From positions 186,001-250,000 of the forward strand of contig JAMFSJ010000033.1 in assembly GCA_026225255.1 (NCBI GenBank): a stretch of DNA of 64,000 bases, read 5' to 3'. The notes beneath the pieces are model-generated. The model searched no databases. It was not told where the DNA came from and saw nothing but the letters and a program-made list of their open reading frames with translations. The translations under genes and the position numbers were made by a program. Below are positions 53,344 through 63,000 of this stretch, one piece after another. This DNA comes from Methylacidimicrobium fagopyrum (lineage in GTDB: Bacteria > Verrucomicrobiota > Verrucomicrobiia > Limisphaerales > UBA11358). How positions within the stretch are numbered: position 1 is the stretch's first letter; the number at the start of each line of letters is the position of its first letter.

Positions 53344-53835
53344 TTATTTTTTTTGCTGTGCTTTTCTCTCTTTCACGGCTTGGAGTAGCTGGACGGCATC
53401 CAAATCTTTTTGGCGTCCGGCGGCTGACTTCGCGGTGATCAATGCATCTAAATTCAACATTCTAAATTGTCCAAAGGACATGGTGTGCAAAATGGACTGC
53501 TTTAAAACCTGCTCATAATTGCCAAGACCGGACACTTCACTCAAGCAGTCCAATTTCCCCATATCCGTCTGCAAATAAACATTTTTCAGGTCCTTGAAAC
53601 TACCCCGGGTTTCTCCCAGCGGTAGCTTATTCACCGTCAGGCGATGAACCGGATTCAAATCTTTCACCGCCGATTCAATCTTCTGGACATTTTTCTCACC
53701 AAACGGGCAACAGATGTTCAAGTCAAACGTGGCGACCGGCACGCCATGATAAACCACACATAATCCACCGATCACAACAAATTCAAGCCCGCTGTCTTTG
53801 AGCCGCATGAGCAATGCTTGGTCATTTTGCGCCAT
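53344..53835 (-). CDS. Nucleotidyltransferase-like protein
   Basis: A 163-residue protein with the fold entry of polymerase-beta-like nucleotidyltransferases: LKDSGLEFVVIGGLCVVYHG (the GG helix start), then PVATFDLNICCPF. The usual DxD metal pair is D-L-N here, so one acid is replaced and catalysis may be altered. The C-terminal MLNLDALITAKSAAGRQKDL followed by DAVQLLQAVKERK is typical of DUF6036-type or MNT-like antiviral/toxin-antitoxin enzymes. It overlaps a small partner gene by 14 nt and is probably part of a two-gene module. Confidence 0.75.
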   Translation of the reverse strand: MAQNDQALLMRLKDSGLEFVVIGGLCVVYHGVPVATFDLNICCPFGEKNVQKIESAVKDLNPVHRLTVNKLPLGETRGSFKDLKNVYLQTDMGKLDCLSEVSGLGNYEQVLKQSILHTMSFGQFRMLNLDALITAKSAAGRQKDLDAVQLLQAVKERKAQQKK

Positions 53836-54040
53836 GAGCTTTGTCTGACTCCTGTAGTTCGATCATGAAATTGATCGCTTGCTGATGCTCCGCGAGCCGC
53901 TGTTCAGGCGTTAATTCTAGCGATGCTTCAATCAACGACATGTCAAAACCATAGGCTGCGGCTGCGCGCCAAGCCGGACCCGCGTCCGGCGGCATCACAT
54001 ACTCGCCGTTCATCTGCGCCAATGTCGCTGCGTCAATCAT
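53822..54040 (-). CDS. Small partner protein of the nucleotidyltransferase
   Basis: A 72-residue protein, VMPPDAGPAWRAAAAYGFDM then SLIEASLELTPEQRLAEHQQ. The SLIExSLxLTPEQRL helix is a pattern I associate with short proteins encoded directly upstream of nucleotidyltransferase-like genes. Its start overlaps nothing upstream, and its 3' end overlaps the transferase start by 14 nt. A role as antidote or adaptor is possible, but evidence is only context. Confidence 0.68.
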   Translation of the reverse strand: MIDAATLAQMNGEYVMPPDAGPAWRAAAAYGFDMSLIEASLELTPEQRLAEHQQAINFMIELQESDKAHGAK

Positions 54041-54074
54041 ATCATCAGTTTAAGCTGCGCCTCAGGATTTACCA

Positions 54075-54434
54075 TCACTTCGCGTTGCGTTTATGAATAA
54101 AAAGATTGTTGCCGTCCGGATCGGAAATGATCGCGAAATGGCAGAGCGGTGTCGGCATCGGTTCCAGCGAAAATTTCACGCCGAGTGATTTGAGCCGGGC
54201 GATTTCCGCGTCAAAATCATCGACTTCAAACGCGATCCCGGTTCCGTCCTTGGATGGTTTCCATTGCTCACCATAACAACCGATCGCAAACGTGCCGTGG
54301 CCGATCGTGTATTCGATCCACATGCCGCCAGCGGACTCCATCGTCGCTTTCAAACCGAGCACGCCTTCGTAAAACGCGCGGGCGCGTTTCAGGTCGGTGA
54401 CCGGCGTGCCGGTGAATGCGATTTCGGTGATCAT
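54075..54434 (-). CDS. VOC (glyoxalase/bleomycin-resistance-like) family protein
   Basis: A 119-residue single-domain vicinal-oxygen-chelate protein: EIAFTGTPVTDLKRARAFYE, EGVLGLKATMESAGGMWIEY, GIAFEVDDFDAEIARLKSLG and CHFAIISDPDGNNLFIHKR. VOC proteins bind a metal between paired beta-alpha-beta-beta-beta modules. Activities vary (lyase, dioxygenase, antibiotic binding), so no specific reaction is assigned. Confidence 0.88.
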   Translation of the reverse strand: MITEIAFTGTPVTDLKRARAFYEGVLGLKATMESAGGMWIEYTIGHGTFAIGCYGEQWKPSKDGTGIAFEVDDFDAEIARLKSLGVKFSLEPMPTPLCHFAIISDPDGNNLFIHKRNAK

Positions 54435-54739
54435 AATCTCAAACCGGATGTTAATTTTTTATGGGCGGTAAACTCAATCTTTTTCCGAATGGGATGCTGG
54501 TAAAAATGAGGTGCGGTTGACGGTTTAACGGAAATGAATCAGTCCCCTATATGCCTTACGACATATTGTTCCCCGAAGTAGATGGTTTAATTTTCTGTGG
54601 CGGGTTCGGCCATGGATTCAGTTAGGAAGGTTTTTGATACGTCAAAAATGTGGTTCGGAAATTGGGGCCGAATAGTAATGAAATAGAGCTTTAAGGGTAG
54701 GGCGCATTTTAATCCGGCAGTTCCTTGAAAGGGCTTGTT
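54435..54739. other. Noncoding region upstream of the multi-domain kinase
   Basis: It holds the divergent control regions of the VOC and kinase genes. I see A+T-rich stretches and the word CCCTATATGCCTTACGACAT (54544-54563), but no convincing gene, RNA or palindrome. Confidence 0.5.
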
Positions 54740-57118
54740 ATGAAAACAGTGGCGTTTGTGAAATGGCCCGGCTTATTTGCGAAAATAGCCGGGGCGGGGG
54801 TGTTCTTGGCGGGGATGTTGGTTTTCATGGGCTGGTGTTTCCATATTCTCCGGCTGACAAGTATCTGTCCTGACTGGCCGAAAATGTCGCCGCTCGCGAC
54901 CCTCGGTTTCATGTTGGGCGGCTTATCGCTAGGGTTTAACACGCAGTCAGTGCCCAAAAAAAAGAAGCTGATCGACGGCTCACAAATTTGCGCCGCAATG
55001 ATTCTGCTCATCGGTTTATTTCGTTTATCGGATTACCGGTTTGGCTGGGACTTGAATCTTGACATGCTTGGCTGCCGCGACGCAACCGGTCTGACTTCCC
55101 CCGTGCTGCTATCGCCTACGGGTGCGTTGTGTTTTTTGCTATTGGGCAGTGCGTTATTATTGGCCGGTAGCAGCCGGTCAATCATCGTCTTCCACTTTCT
55201 TATATTGCTGGCCCTATTGATCGGCTGGCTGGGGTTGGTCAGTTATTTTTTTAACGGCGTGCCCGCGCTGGCCTACGCGGCCTTGCCGATGAACTCAGCG
55301 TTGTTATTTCTGCTGCTGGGTGCGGGCATTCTTTGCACCCGGACGGATGGCGGATTAGTGGCGTTGCTGATTAGTGAGAGCGTGGGTGGATTGATTACCC
55401 GTCGAATATTAGTGCCGGCGATTTTAACTCCCCTCGTGCTGAATTGGCTGGAATTGGAAGCGAACCGTCATGGCTGGCTGGCACCGCAATTGGAAGCACT
55501 GGTGTTTATGGCTTCGGACATCATCACGATTGGTTCGTTGCTCTGGTTCAACGCCGTTTTATTGCATCGCATGGACGTGAAGCGCGGACATGCGGAAGAA
55601 GCTCGGGCGCAACTGGCGAGCATCATTGAAGCCTCGAACGACGCCATCATTCGGCGGATGCCGGATGGCGTCATTACCAGTTGGAACCGGAGCGCGGAAA
55701 AGATTTTTGGTTATTCCGCGCAAGAAGCCATTGGCCGGCCGCTGAACCTGTCGTGTCCATCCGGGCAGCCGGGCGGGGAGCGCGATTTTTGGGCGCGCGG
55801 TGAAACGGTGGAGAACCTTGAGACCTTGCAGCTTCGTAAGGATAAAAAACCGATCTACGTTTCCCTGACCAAAAAACCGCTCACCGACAGTTTGGGGAAA
55901 ATCGTCGGCTCGTTCCGCATCGCCAATGACATCACTCAGCGGCGAAAACTTGAGGAACAATTTCGCCAGTCGCAAAAAATGGAAGGCGTCGGCCTGCTCG
56001 CGGGTGGGATTGCCCATGATTTTAACAATGTGCTTGCCGTTATTCAAATGCAGGCTGAGCTGCTCCGGCGCGCTGGTTTGACGCCGGGACAGATAGAAAT
56101 CACCAATGAAATTTGGGCTGCCACGCAACGTGCGGCCGGCCTTACCCGCCAATTGCTTTTGTTCACCCGCAAAGAAACCTTGTTGCCGCGCGACTTGGAT
56201 CTCAGTCAATCCATCAAGGACATGAGTAAAATGTTGTTGCGCATTGTCGGTGAAGATATTCAGATGCAAACCAAGTTGACGGCGCAATCATTGCTCATCC
56301 GGGCGGATGCCGGTATGTTGGATCAAGCGCTATTGAATCTGGCCGTGAATGCCCGTGACGCGATGCCCAAAGGCGGCAAGCTCATTATCGAAACTTCCAT
56401 CGCGGAATTTGACGGCTCGGTTTGTGAACAATTTCCCCAAGCCCGGCCCGGCGAGTTCGCCTGCTTGAGCGTGAGCGACACGGGCTGCGGCATTCCGCCA
56501 GAGAACCTTAAAATCATTTTTGAACCTTTTTTTACCACCAAAGAAGCTGGCAAAGGCACCGGTCTCGGCCTCGCTACCGTTGCCGGCATCGTTCAACAAC
56601 ATCAAGGCTGGATGAATGTTTACAGCGAGGTCGGGCAGGGGACGACCTTCCGCATTTATCTGCCGCGGCTGCTCAATCCGACGGGTCAAAAATCCACGCC
56701 CGCGACCACGCCGACTACGCCTGTTGGCAGTAGTCATGAAACAATTCTATTCGTTGAAGATGATGATTTTCTGCGCGCTGCCGTGCGCAAAGTCCTGTCT
56801 CAACACGGCTACCTTGTGCTGGAAGCCTGCAACGCCGTCGCGGCCTTAAAAATCTGGCAGCGGCATGGCGATAAAATTCATTTATTGCTGACCGACCTCG
56901 TTATGCCCGGCGGCATGAGCGGTCAGGAATTGGGCGAACAACTTTCGCAACAAAACGCGAACTTGAAGGTGATTTATTTCAGCGGTTACAGCGCTGACAT
57001 CGCCGGTAAAGATATTCCGTTGGAAGAAGGTTTTAATTATCTGACCAAACCATTTCAAGCCCAAAGACTCGTGCAAATTATCCGCCACCGTCTGGAGGTG
57101 CAACTGGTCGCTGCGTGA
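54740..57118 (+). CDS. Multi-domain hybrid histidine kinase (membrane sensor-PAS-kinase-receiver)
   Basis: The protein is about 792 residues long. The first ~270 residues contain some eight hydrophobic helices ([40 protein letters not shown]). A PAS domain follows ([40 protein letters not shown]). Then come the kinase core (H-box [19 protein letters not shown]-box [18 protein letters not shown]1 [10 protein letters not shown]2 [12 protein letters not shown]) and a C-terminal receiver ([16 protein letters not shown]; Asp in [14 protein letters not shown]). The HDFNN H-box indicates the family-4 kinase type. The ATG at 54740 is preferred to the TTG at 54725. It is the only plus-strand gene inside the split sucD-sucC interval. 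Confidence 0.93.
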   Translation: MKTVAFVKWPGLFAKIAGAGVFLAGMLVFMGWCFHILRLTSICPDWPKMSPLATLGFMLGGLSLGFNTQSVPKKKKLIDGSQICAAMILLIGLFRLSDYRFGWDLNLDMLGCRDATGLTSPVLLSPTGALCFLLLGSALLLAGSSRSIIVFHFLILLALLIGWLGLVSYFFNGVPALAYAALPMNSALLFLLLGAGILCTRTDGGLVALLISESVGGLITRRILVPAILTPLVLNWLELEANRHGWLAPQLEALVFMASDIITIGSLLWFNAVLLHRMDVKRGHAEEARAQLASIIEASNDAIIRRMPDGVITSWNRSAEKIFGYSAQEAIGRPLNLSCPSGQPGGERDFWARGETVENLETLQLRKDKKPIYVSLTKKPLTDSLGKIVGSFRIANDITQRRKLEEQFRQSQKMEGVGLLAGGIAHDFNNVLAVIQMQAELLRRAGLTPGQIEITNEIWAATQRAAGLTRQLLLFTRKETLLPRDLDLSQSIKDMSKMLLRIVGEDIQMQTKLTAQSLLIRADAGMLDQALLNLAVNARDAMPKGGKLIIETSIAEFDGSVCEQFPQARPGEFACLSVSDTGCGIPPENLKIIFEPFFTTKEAGKGTGLGLATVAGIVQQHQGWMNVYSEVGQGTTFRIYLPRLLNPTGQKSTPATTPTTPVGSSHETILFVEDDDFLRAAVRKVLSQHGYLVLEACNAVAALKIWQRHGDKIHLLLTDLVMPGGMSGQELGEQLSQQNANLKVIYFSGYSADIAGKDIPLEEGFNYLTKPFQAQRLVQIIRHRLEVQLVAA

Positions 57119-57171
57119 AAAAAGTAACGTGTCTGGTCGGCGGGTGGCTTTGTGCGCCTGATAGAAAGACC

Positions 57172-57477
57172 TTAGCTGGCGGGCTGTTCCTTGATGCTCA
57201 ACAAATTCCAGCCCGATTTTGCGGGGGCAACTTCAGGCCATTGCTGCCAGCGGCGCGTTGGTTTTTTGCGCAAACTCCGCTGGTTTCCCATTTCGCTAAA
57301 AACCTCGCTGGCCACCTGTTCCCGCAATGCCAGGCACGCTTGCTGGGCGCGTTGATTGGATTGATCTAACGCGATGATTTGTTTCTGCAATGCCACCAGT
57401 CGTTGATATTTTTCTAACTCATCAACGACTGACGGGCTTGCCGAAATTATTTCAACGCTGCGCGCCATGGCGGACAA
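57172..57477 (-). CDS. Short coiled-coil hypothetical protein downstream of sucC
   Basis: A 101-residue frame starting 3 nt after the sucC stop. Its sequence (PSVVDELEKYQRLVALQKQI, then IALDQSNQRAQQACLALREQ) predicts a helical coiled coil, followed by a basic proline/tryptophan stretch. Position in the sucC operon supports expression, but no family is recognised and an ATG at 57468 (MARSVEI) is an alternative start. Confidence 0.5.
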   Translation of the reverse strand: MSAMARSVEIISASPSVVDELEKYQRLVALQKQIIALDQSNQRAQQACLALREQVASEVFSEMGNQRSLRKKPTRRWQQWPEVAPAKSGWNLLSIKEQPAS

Positions 57478-57480
57478 CCG

Positions 57481-58686
57481 TTATTTTCCAACCGCCTTCA
57501 CAATCTTCTGGGCCGCGTCGGACATCGTGTCGCCGTTGATGATGGCGACGCCGGATTCCGCCAGCGTTTTTTTACCAGCCGCCACGTTATTGCCTTCGAG
57601 GCGGACGACGAGCGGGAGTTTCAAGCCGGTTTCTTTCACCGCCGCGACGATGCCGGTGGCGATGACGTTGCAATCCATGATGCCGCCGAAAATGTTGACC
57701 ATGATGCCTTTCACGTTCGGGTCGCTCAAAATGATTTTGAACGCCGCCGTGACCTGCTCCTTGCTGGCGCCGCCGCCGACGTCGAGGAAGTTCGCCGGAT
57801 TGCCGCCAAAATGTTGGATGATATCCATCGTCGCCATCGCGAGCCCTGCGCCGTTCACGAGACACGCGATGCTGCCGTCGAGCTTGATGTAATTGAGCGC
57901 AAATTTCGACGCTTCGATTTCCAACGGCGCTTCTTCGTTCAGATCGCGCATCTCTAAAATATCTTTGTGACGATACAACGCGTTATCATCGAGCGAAATT
58001 TTCGCGTCGAGTGCGATGACCGTTTCCTTGCCATCAGCCAATTCCACGACCGCGAGCGGATTCAATTCCACCATCGCCGCATCCGTTTCCCACCATGTGT
58101 TATAAACGCCGGTGATGAGTTTCACGCCCGCGTTGAACAAATCACCTTTGAGGCCGAGCGCGGAAGCAATTTTGCGCGCCTGAAACGGCATGATGCCGAC
58201 GGCGGGATCAATGTGTTCGCGAAAAATCTTCTCGGGATGTTTTTCGGCAACTTCCTCGATGTCCATGCCGCCTTCCGTGCTCGCCATCACGAGCGGACGT
58301 GAATTCACGCGGTCGAGCAACACGGCGAGATAAAATTCTTTTTTGATCTTCGCGCCGGCAGCTAGCAACAACGTCTGCACTTTGCGACCTTCTGCGCCGG
58401 TCTGTTTGGTGACGAGCACGTTGCCGAGCATTTTTTCGGCGAAGCCCACCGCTTCATCCACTGAGGACGCGATTTTCACACCGCCTTGAAAACCGGTGGT
58501 AAAAGTTCCTTTGCCGCGTCCGCCCGCATGAATCTGAGATTTGACGACGACGCGCGACGAACCGCTGGCGGCGATTTTTTCCGCCGCCGGCCGCACTTCA
58601 GCGAGCGACAGCGCCGGAATTTCGAGCGGGACCGCGACGCCGTAACGGGCGAGCAACACTTTGGCTTGGTATTCGTGAATGTTCAT
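57481..58686 (-). CDS. sucC: Succinyl-CoA ligase beta subunit SucC
   Basis: The beta subunit (401 residues): an ATP-grasp N-terminal domain ([40 protein letters not shown]) and a C-terminal flavodoxin-like domain ([57 protein letters not shown]). Together with SucD it forms succinyl-CoA synthetase. A TTGATT-17-TTAATT promoter can be drawn about 25 nt before the ATG. Separation from sucD is unusual. Confidence 0.96.
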   Translation of the reverse strand: MNIHEYQAKVLLARYGVAVPLEIPALSLAEVRPAAEKIAASGSSRVVVKSQIHAGGRGKGTFTTGFQGGVKIASSVDEAVGFAEKMLGNVLVTKQTGAEGRKVQTLLLAAGAKIKKEFYLAVLLDRVNSRPLVMASTEGGMDIEEVAEKHPEKIFREHIDPAVGIMPFQARKIASALGLKGDLFNAGVKLITGVYNTWWETDAAMVELNPLAVVELADGKETVIALDAKISLDDNALYRHKDILEMRDLNEEAPLEIEASKFALNYIKLDGSIACLVNGAGLAMATMDIIQHFGGNPANFLDVGGGASKEQVTAAFKIILSDPNVKGIMVNIFGGIMDCNVIATGIVAAVKETGLKLPLVVRLEGNNVAAGKKTLAESGVAIINGDTMSDAAQKIVKAVGK

Positions 58687-58965
58687 TTCAAAATTATTGG
58701 CTAAATTAAAAACGATTGCCGCCGGAAATCAAACCTTTATGCGCCACCCCACTTTTTATCCGCGCCCGGCGGGGTTCATCCGGGGTTAAAATAAAAACGT
58801 CAACTGACTTCTTCATTGACCCGTGAAAATAATTAACGCAGCATCGCACCGAAATGTTCGTTAAACCAACCAAGCCGATGATCGCCGCCGCGCTGAAAAA
58901 CGCTGCGTGGCAGGTTGTTGGCCGGCGGGATTTTCGAACGAGATAATGATTAATCCGTTTTCTGA

Positions 58966-58996
58966 AACCCGCTGGAATCTCCGGCGGGTTTTTTAT
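58966..58996 (+). terminator. Intrinsic terminator or attenuator ahead of the EamA gene
   Basis: AACCCGCTGG (58966-58975) pairs with CCGGCGGGTT (58981-58990), followed by a T tract to 58996. No plus-strand gene ends upstream (the nearest plus-strand stop is at 57118), so it belongs to a leader or a small RNA. A CCGGCGGG at 58922-58929 duplicates the 3' arm and could pair with the 5' arm as an antiterminator. The rest of 58687-58965 shows no recognised gene. Confidence 0.7.
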
Positions 58997-59040
58997 TTCT
59001 CCGCCGAGACGCGTGGTTTTCAGAAAGAAAGCACCTGAAA

Positions 59041-59958
59041 ATGAACACCTCATTAAAATCCGTCGCCGCACCGCGAACCGCCCTCATCGTGGCCTTCGCA
59101 ACGGTTTACCTCGTCTGGGGTTCCACGTATCTTGCCATCCGCGTGGCGGTGGAAACGCTGCCGCCATTTCTTTTGGCGGGTGCCAGATTTTTGGTGGCCG
59201 GCACGCTGTTGTTCGTCTGGCTGCGTTTGAAAGGCGTGCCGTTGCCGGACAAAAAACAATGGCTGCACGCGGCATTCGTCGGGGTGTTGATGCTATTGGG
59301 TGGCAACGGCCTAGTGGTCTGGGCGGAACAAGCCATCACCTCCAGCCTCGCGGCGTTGCTTGTAGCGTTGACGCCGGTGTGGTTCGCGTTGCTGGAATGG
59401 GCGCGTCCCTCCGGCCAACGTCCGGCGGCGACGACGCTGATCGGCATCGTGATTGGATTTAGCGGAGTGGCGTTATTGGTGAGCGGACACAATGCGTCCG
59501 GCATTGCGGTGTCGCAAAATCCGTGGGGCGTGATCGCATTGGTGTTGGCGGGAATCACCTGGGCGTCCGGTTCGCTGTGGTCGCGTTACCACGCCAAACC
59601 GGAATCGCCGTGGATGAATGCCGCCTTGCAAATGATCAGCGGTGGCATCGCCTTATTATTGCTCTCACTGGGGCACGGCGAACCGGCGCATTTTCATTTT
59701 GCCCAAGTCTCAACGGCCTCGTGGTTGGCGTGGTGGTATCTCGTGGGGTTCGGTTCGTTGATCGGGTTCAGCGCTTATGTGTGGTTGTTGAAAGCGACGA
59801 CGCCTGCGCGGCTTGCGACTTACGCTTACGTCAATCCGGTGATCGCCGTGCTGCTCGGACATTGGCTGTTGCACGAACCGCTCGGTTTGCGGGCGTTCTG
59901 GGCGGCCGCCATTATTTTGGTCGGCGTGATCGTCATCACGTTGCCCAAACGTAATTAG
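59041..59958 (+). CDS. EamA-family (DMT) transporter, YedA/RhaT-like
   Basis: A ten-helix drug/metabolite transporter of 305 residues. Both EamA repeats are clear: TVYLVWGSTYLAIRVAVETL, PPFLLAGARFLVAGTLLFVW, NGLVVWAEQAITSSLAALLV; then ITWASGSLWSRYHAKPESPW, FGSLIGFSAYVWLLKATTPA and YAYVNPVIAVLLGHWLLHEP. Substrates in this family include amino acids and other metabolites, so no specific one can be assigned. A possible attenuator lies just upstream. Confidence 0.92.
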   Translation: MNTSLKSVAAPRTALIVAFATVYLVWGSTYLAIRVAVETLPPFLLAGARFLVAGTLLFVWLRLKGVPLPDKKQWLHAAFVGVLMLLGGNGLVVWAEQAITSSLAALLVALTPVWFALLEWARPSGQRPAATTLIGIVIGFSGVALLVSGHNASGIAVSQNPWGVIALVLAGITWASGSLWSRYHAKPESPWMNAALQMISGGIALLLLSLGHGEPAHFHFAQVSTASWLAWWYLVGFGSLIGFSAYVWLLKATTPARLATYAYVNPVIAVLLGHWLLHEPLGLRAFWAAAIILVGVIVITLPKRN

Positions 59959-60082
59959 TCTTTCAGCTATAAATAAACGGCGGGCGACTCGGACATCACC
60001 AGTATTGGCGATGTTCAGTCCCGTTGAGTGTGCTACTTTCGCAAAGTTCCACTTTTTCAACCAACGCACTATCTATTTAATT

Positions 60083-63000
60083 ATGCGAATCCCTTACCGG
60101 CTTAAAACAGTTTCTTTGAGCACCGTCTTAGCAACGCTCGGCCTCTTGACGGCCTCAGCGCAAACCATGGCGAATTGGATCGGTGCCAGCGGCGGTGAAT
60201 GGAACACGGGCGCGAATTGGGACGTCGGCGTGCCCGACGGCGGCACGAACGTCGTGATTGGTTCCAGTTTTACTGTGAATTATAACCAACCGATGATCTC
60301 CGCTGGTTTTGGCGTGCTGACGGATAATGGGGTGTTGAATATAAATACGAATGGTTTCAACAATTCAGGTATTTTTATGTTGAACCCGGGCGGCACGGGA
60401 AAAATATTTTTGAACAACGGTGCGGCCCTCAATGTGACAGGTAACCTAGGCTATGCCTCTAATTCCGTGGTTTCAATGGCGGTTGGCAGCTCGTTAACGG
60501 TCAGTGGCAGTTTGATCATCGGCAGCGGCGCGACCGGCGGCACCAGCGGCAGCACGGCGGGAAGTTCCGGCATCTTTACGAATCTGGGCGGTGCGCTCAA
60601 TGCTTCCGCCACCACGTTGAATCCAGCCAACGGCAGTATTACTGCCAGTTGCCGTTTAATCATCTTGGGCGGCACCAATAATTTAGGCGCTTTTGCCGCG
60701 CAGCGGAGTCCGGGCGCCGCCAATGCGCCGCAACCGCTGGGCACAGACGGATTGGTTATCAGTAATGGCTTCGTCAATACCACCAGCATTTCGATTGGAA
60801 ATAACGCCCACGGCATTCTATTTTTGGTGGGCGGAACGTTGACGAATACCGGCGCGTTTACTTTGAAAAATGCTACCGTGTCGCGGCCCGCCCGATTTTT
60901 ACAGGTCGGCGGATTATTCGTCAATTCCAGTGCCGCGCCCGTTGTGATGTCGCCCTCGGGCACGGGTGATACGGCTTATGCGGTGCAAGGCGGGACGAAC
61001 ATTATTTCGGGAATTCAATTTGGCGCCATCGTCACGACGATCACTTCGGTCACCAATGTGGATATTAATAACGTGACCAATATTACTTCGACGACCAACT
61101 ACACCGGCACGCCGGGCGTGGTCTATTTTACGAATGCGGCCACGATTTATGTTGGCAGTGCCGGCATTTCATCTAATGGCAGCGTGACGATCAATGCGCT
61201 GCTGAATACCGGTGGCAAATTTATTTCCTCCACCGATTGGACGAATACAGCGCCGATCACTTTGAACGGGGGAACGTTTGTGGCGCAAGACGCGGCTGGC
61301 ACCGCGCACACTATTTACAGCTTGGGAGTGCTGCGTGGATCGGGCGTCTTGAATAAAACTGGCGGCGGCACGATGACCTTAGCGGGCACCAATACTTACA
61401 CTGGCGTCACCAGCATCAGTGCGGGAACTTTGGCGTTGGCGGTCGATCCCTCCGGTTCCGTGGGTTCGCTTGCGAGCAGCACCGCGATCAACGTATCCAA
61501 CAATGCGACCTTCGATGTTTCCGGATTATCGGGCGTCGGCGGATTTGTTTTGGGCTCGGCGAAAACCATCGCTGGCGTGGGCTCGGTGACGGGAACTTTC
61601 ACCGCCGGCTCGGGCGCGAATATCAGTCCTGCCGGCGTTGGCGCGCAAGGCACCTTGACCTTTGCCGGCGGGTTGATGGCAAACAGCGCGAATTTTAATT
61701 TGGAGCTGACCACGGATACGACCGGGACCATCCTGAGCAACGATCTGGTTAACGTCGTCGGCGATCTCAATTTATCCGGCGCGAATAACGTGGTGGTAAC
61801 GCCCGTTGGTTCCCTTGGAATCGGCACTTATCGGTTGATCAAATACAGCGGTAATCTGATCGGCAGCGTGGCCAATTTGACTTGCACCGCCGGCACGCTG
61901 ACGAATCCGACGGGCGAAATTGATTTGGTTGTGACCTCCGTTCGTGCTTCGGCCAATCTGGTTTGGCGCGGCGATGGGGCGGCCAATTTGTGGGACACGG
62001 CCACGAGCAGCAACTGGCTTAATGGGGTTGGCTTGGATCGTTTTTACACGGGCGATACCACTATTTTCAATGATACAGCCACCAATTTTGTGGTGAACTT
62101 ATCTGGTTTAATGTCACCGGCGGCCACCGCGGTGGTGACGGTGAATGCGGTGAATAATTACACGTTCGCCGGCACGGGTGACATCACGGGCACCACGGGT
62201 TTAACTAAAACCAATTCCGGCAATCTCACCCTTCTGACCCTCAATGACTACACCGGCGTCACTACGATCAATGGCGGCACATTAAGTGTTTCCAATCTGG
62301 CCAACGGCGGCTCGAGCAGTCCGATCGGCGCGGCGGGAAATGCCTCGGCGAACCTCGTTCTCAACGGCGGGATGCTGGCTTACCTCGGGGCGAATGTCAC
62401 CATTGACCGCGGGGCAACTTTTCAGGCTAACGGCGGAACATTCAACGTCGCCAGTAATGTGACCTTAACCTTGTCCGGCACTCTAACTGGATCGGGTGCT
62501 TTGATTGAAAATGGCTTGGGTCAGGTTACTTTGACCGGTGGCAATAATTATTCCGGCGGCACCGTGATCAATGGCGGCAGTCTGCGGGCGAATCCCGCCG
62601 CGACGATTGGCACCAATAGCCTGACGCTTGTTGGCGGCACTAATGCGGCCACGTTCACTTTCGCCGGTGATTCGCAAGTTTTGGCCAACCCATTGAATGT
62701 GGTCGGCACCAATAATTATCTGACGATGAACGGCAACGATACGATGAGTGCCGCGACGGGAACGGGAACGGTTTATCTGAACGGCGCTTCGGGAAATATC
62801 TTGACGTTGCAGGCGATTGATTCATCCGCTTTCAATGGCACTTTCTCGCTGAACACGTTGAGTGCATTACGTATTAATCCAAGCAGCGGAACCACCTTGA
62901 ACGCTTCCGGGGCGACATTTGATCTCGGTGCCGGTTCCGGGGTTTTGAATAATAAAGTGGGCGGGGTTTATAGCTTGGGAGCATTGGCCAGTAGTGGTTC

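Noticed and set aside
58706-59071. 121-residue minus-strand frame upstream of sucC
   Set aside because: It covers the terminator hairpin and the EamA start and has no domain or plausible start.
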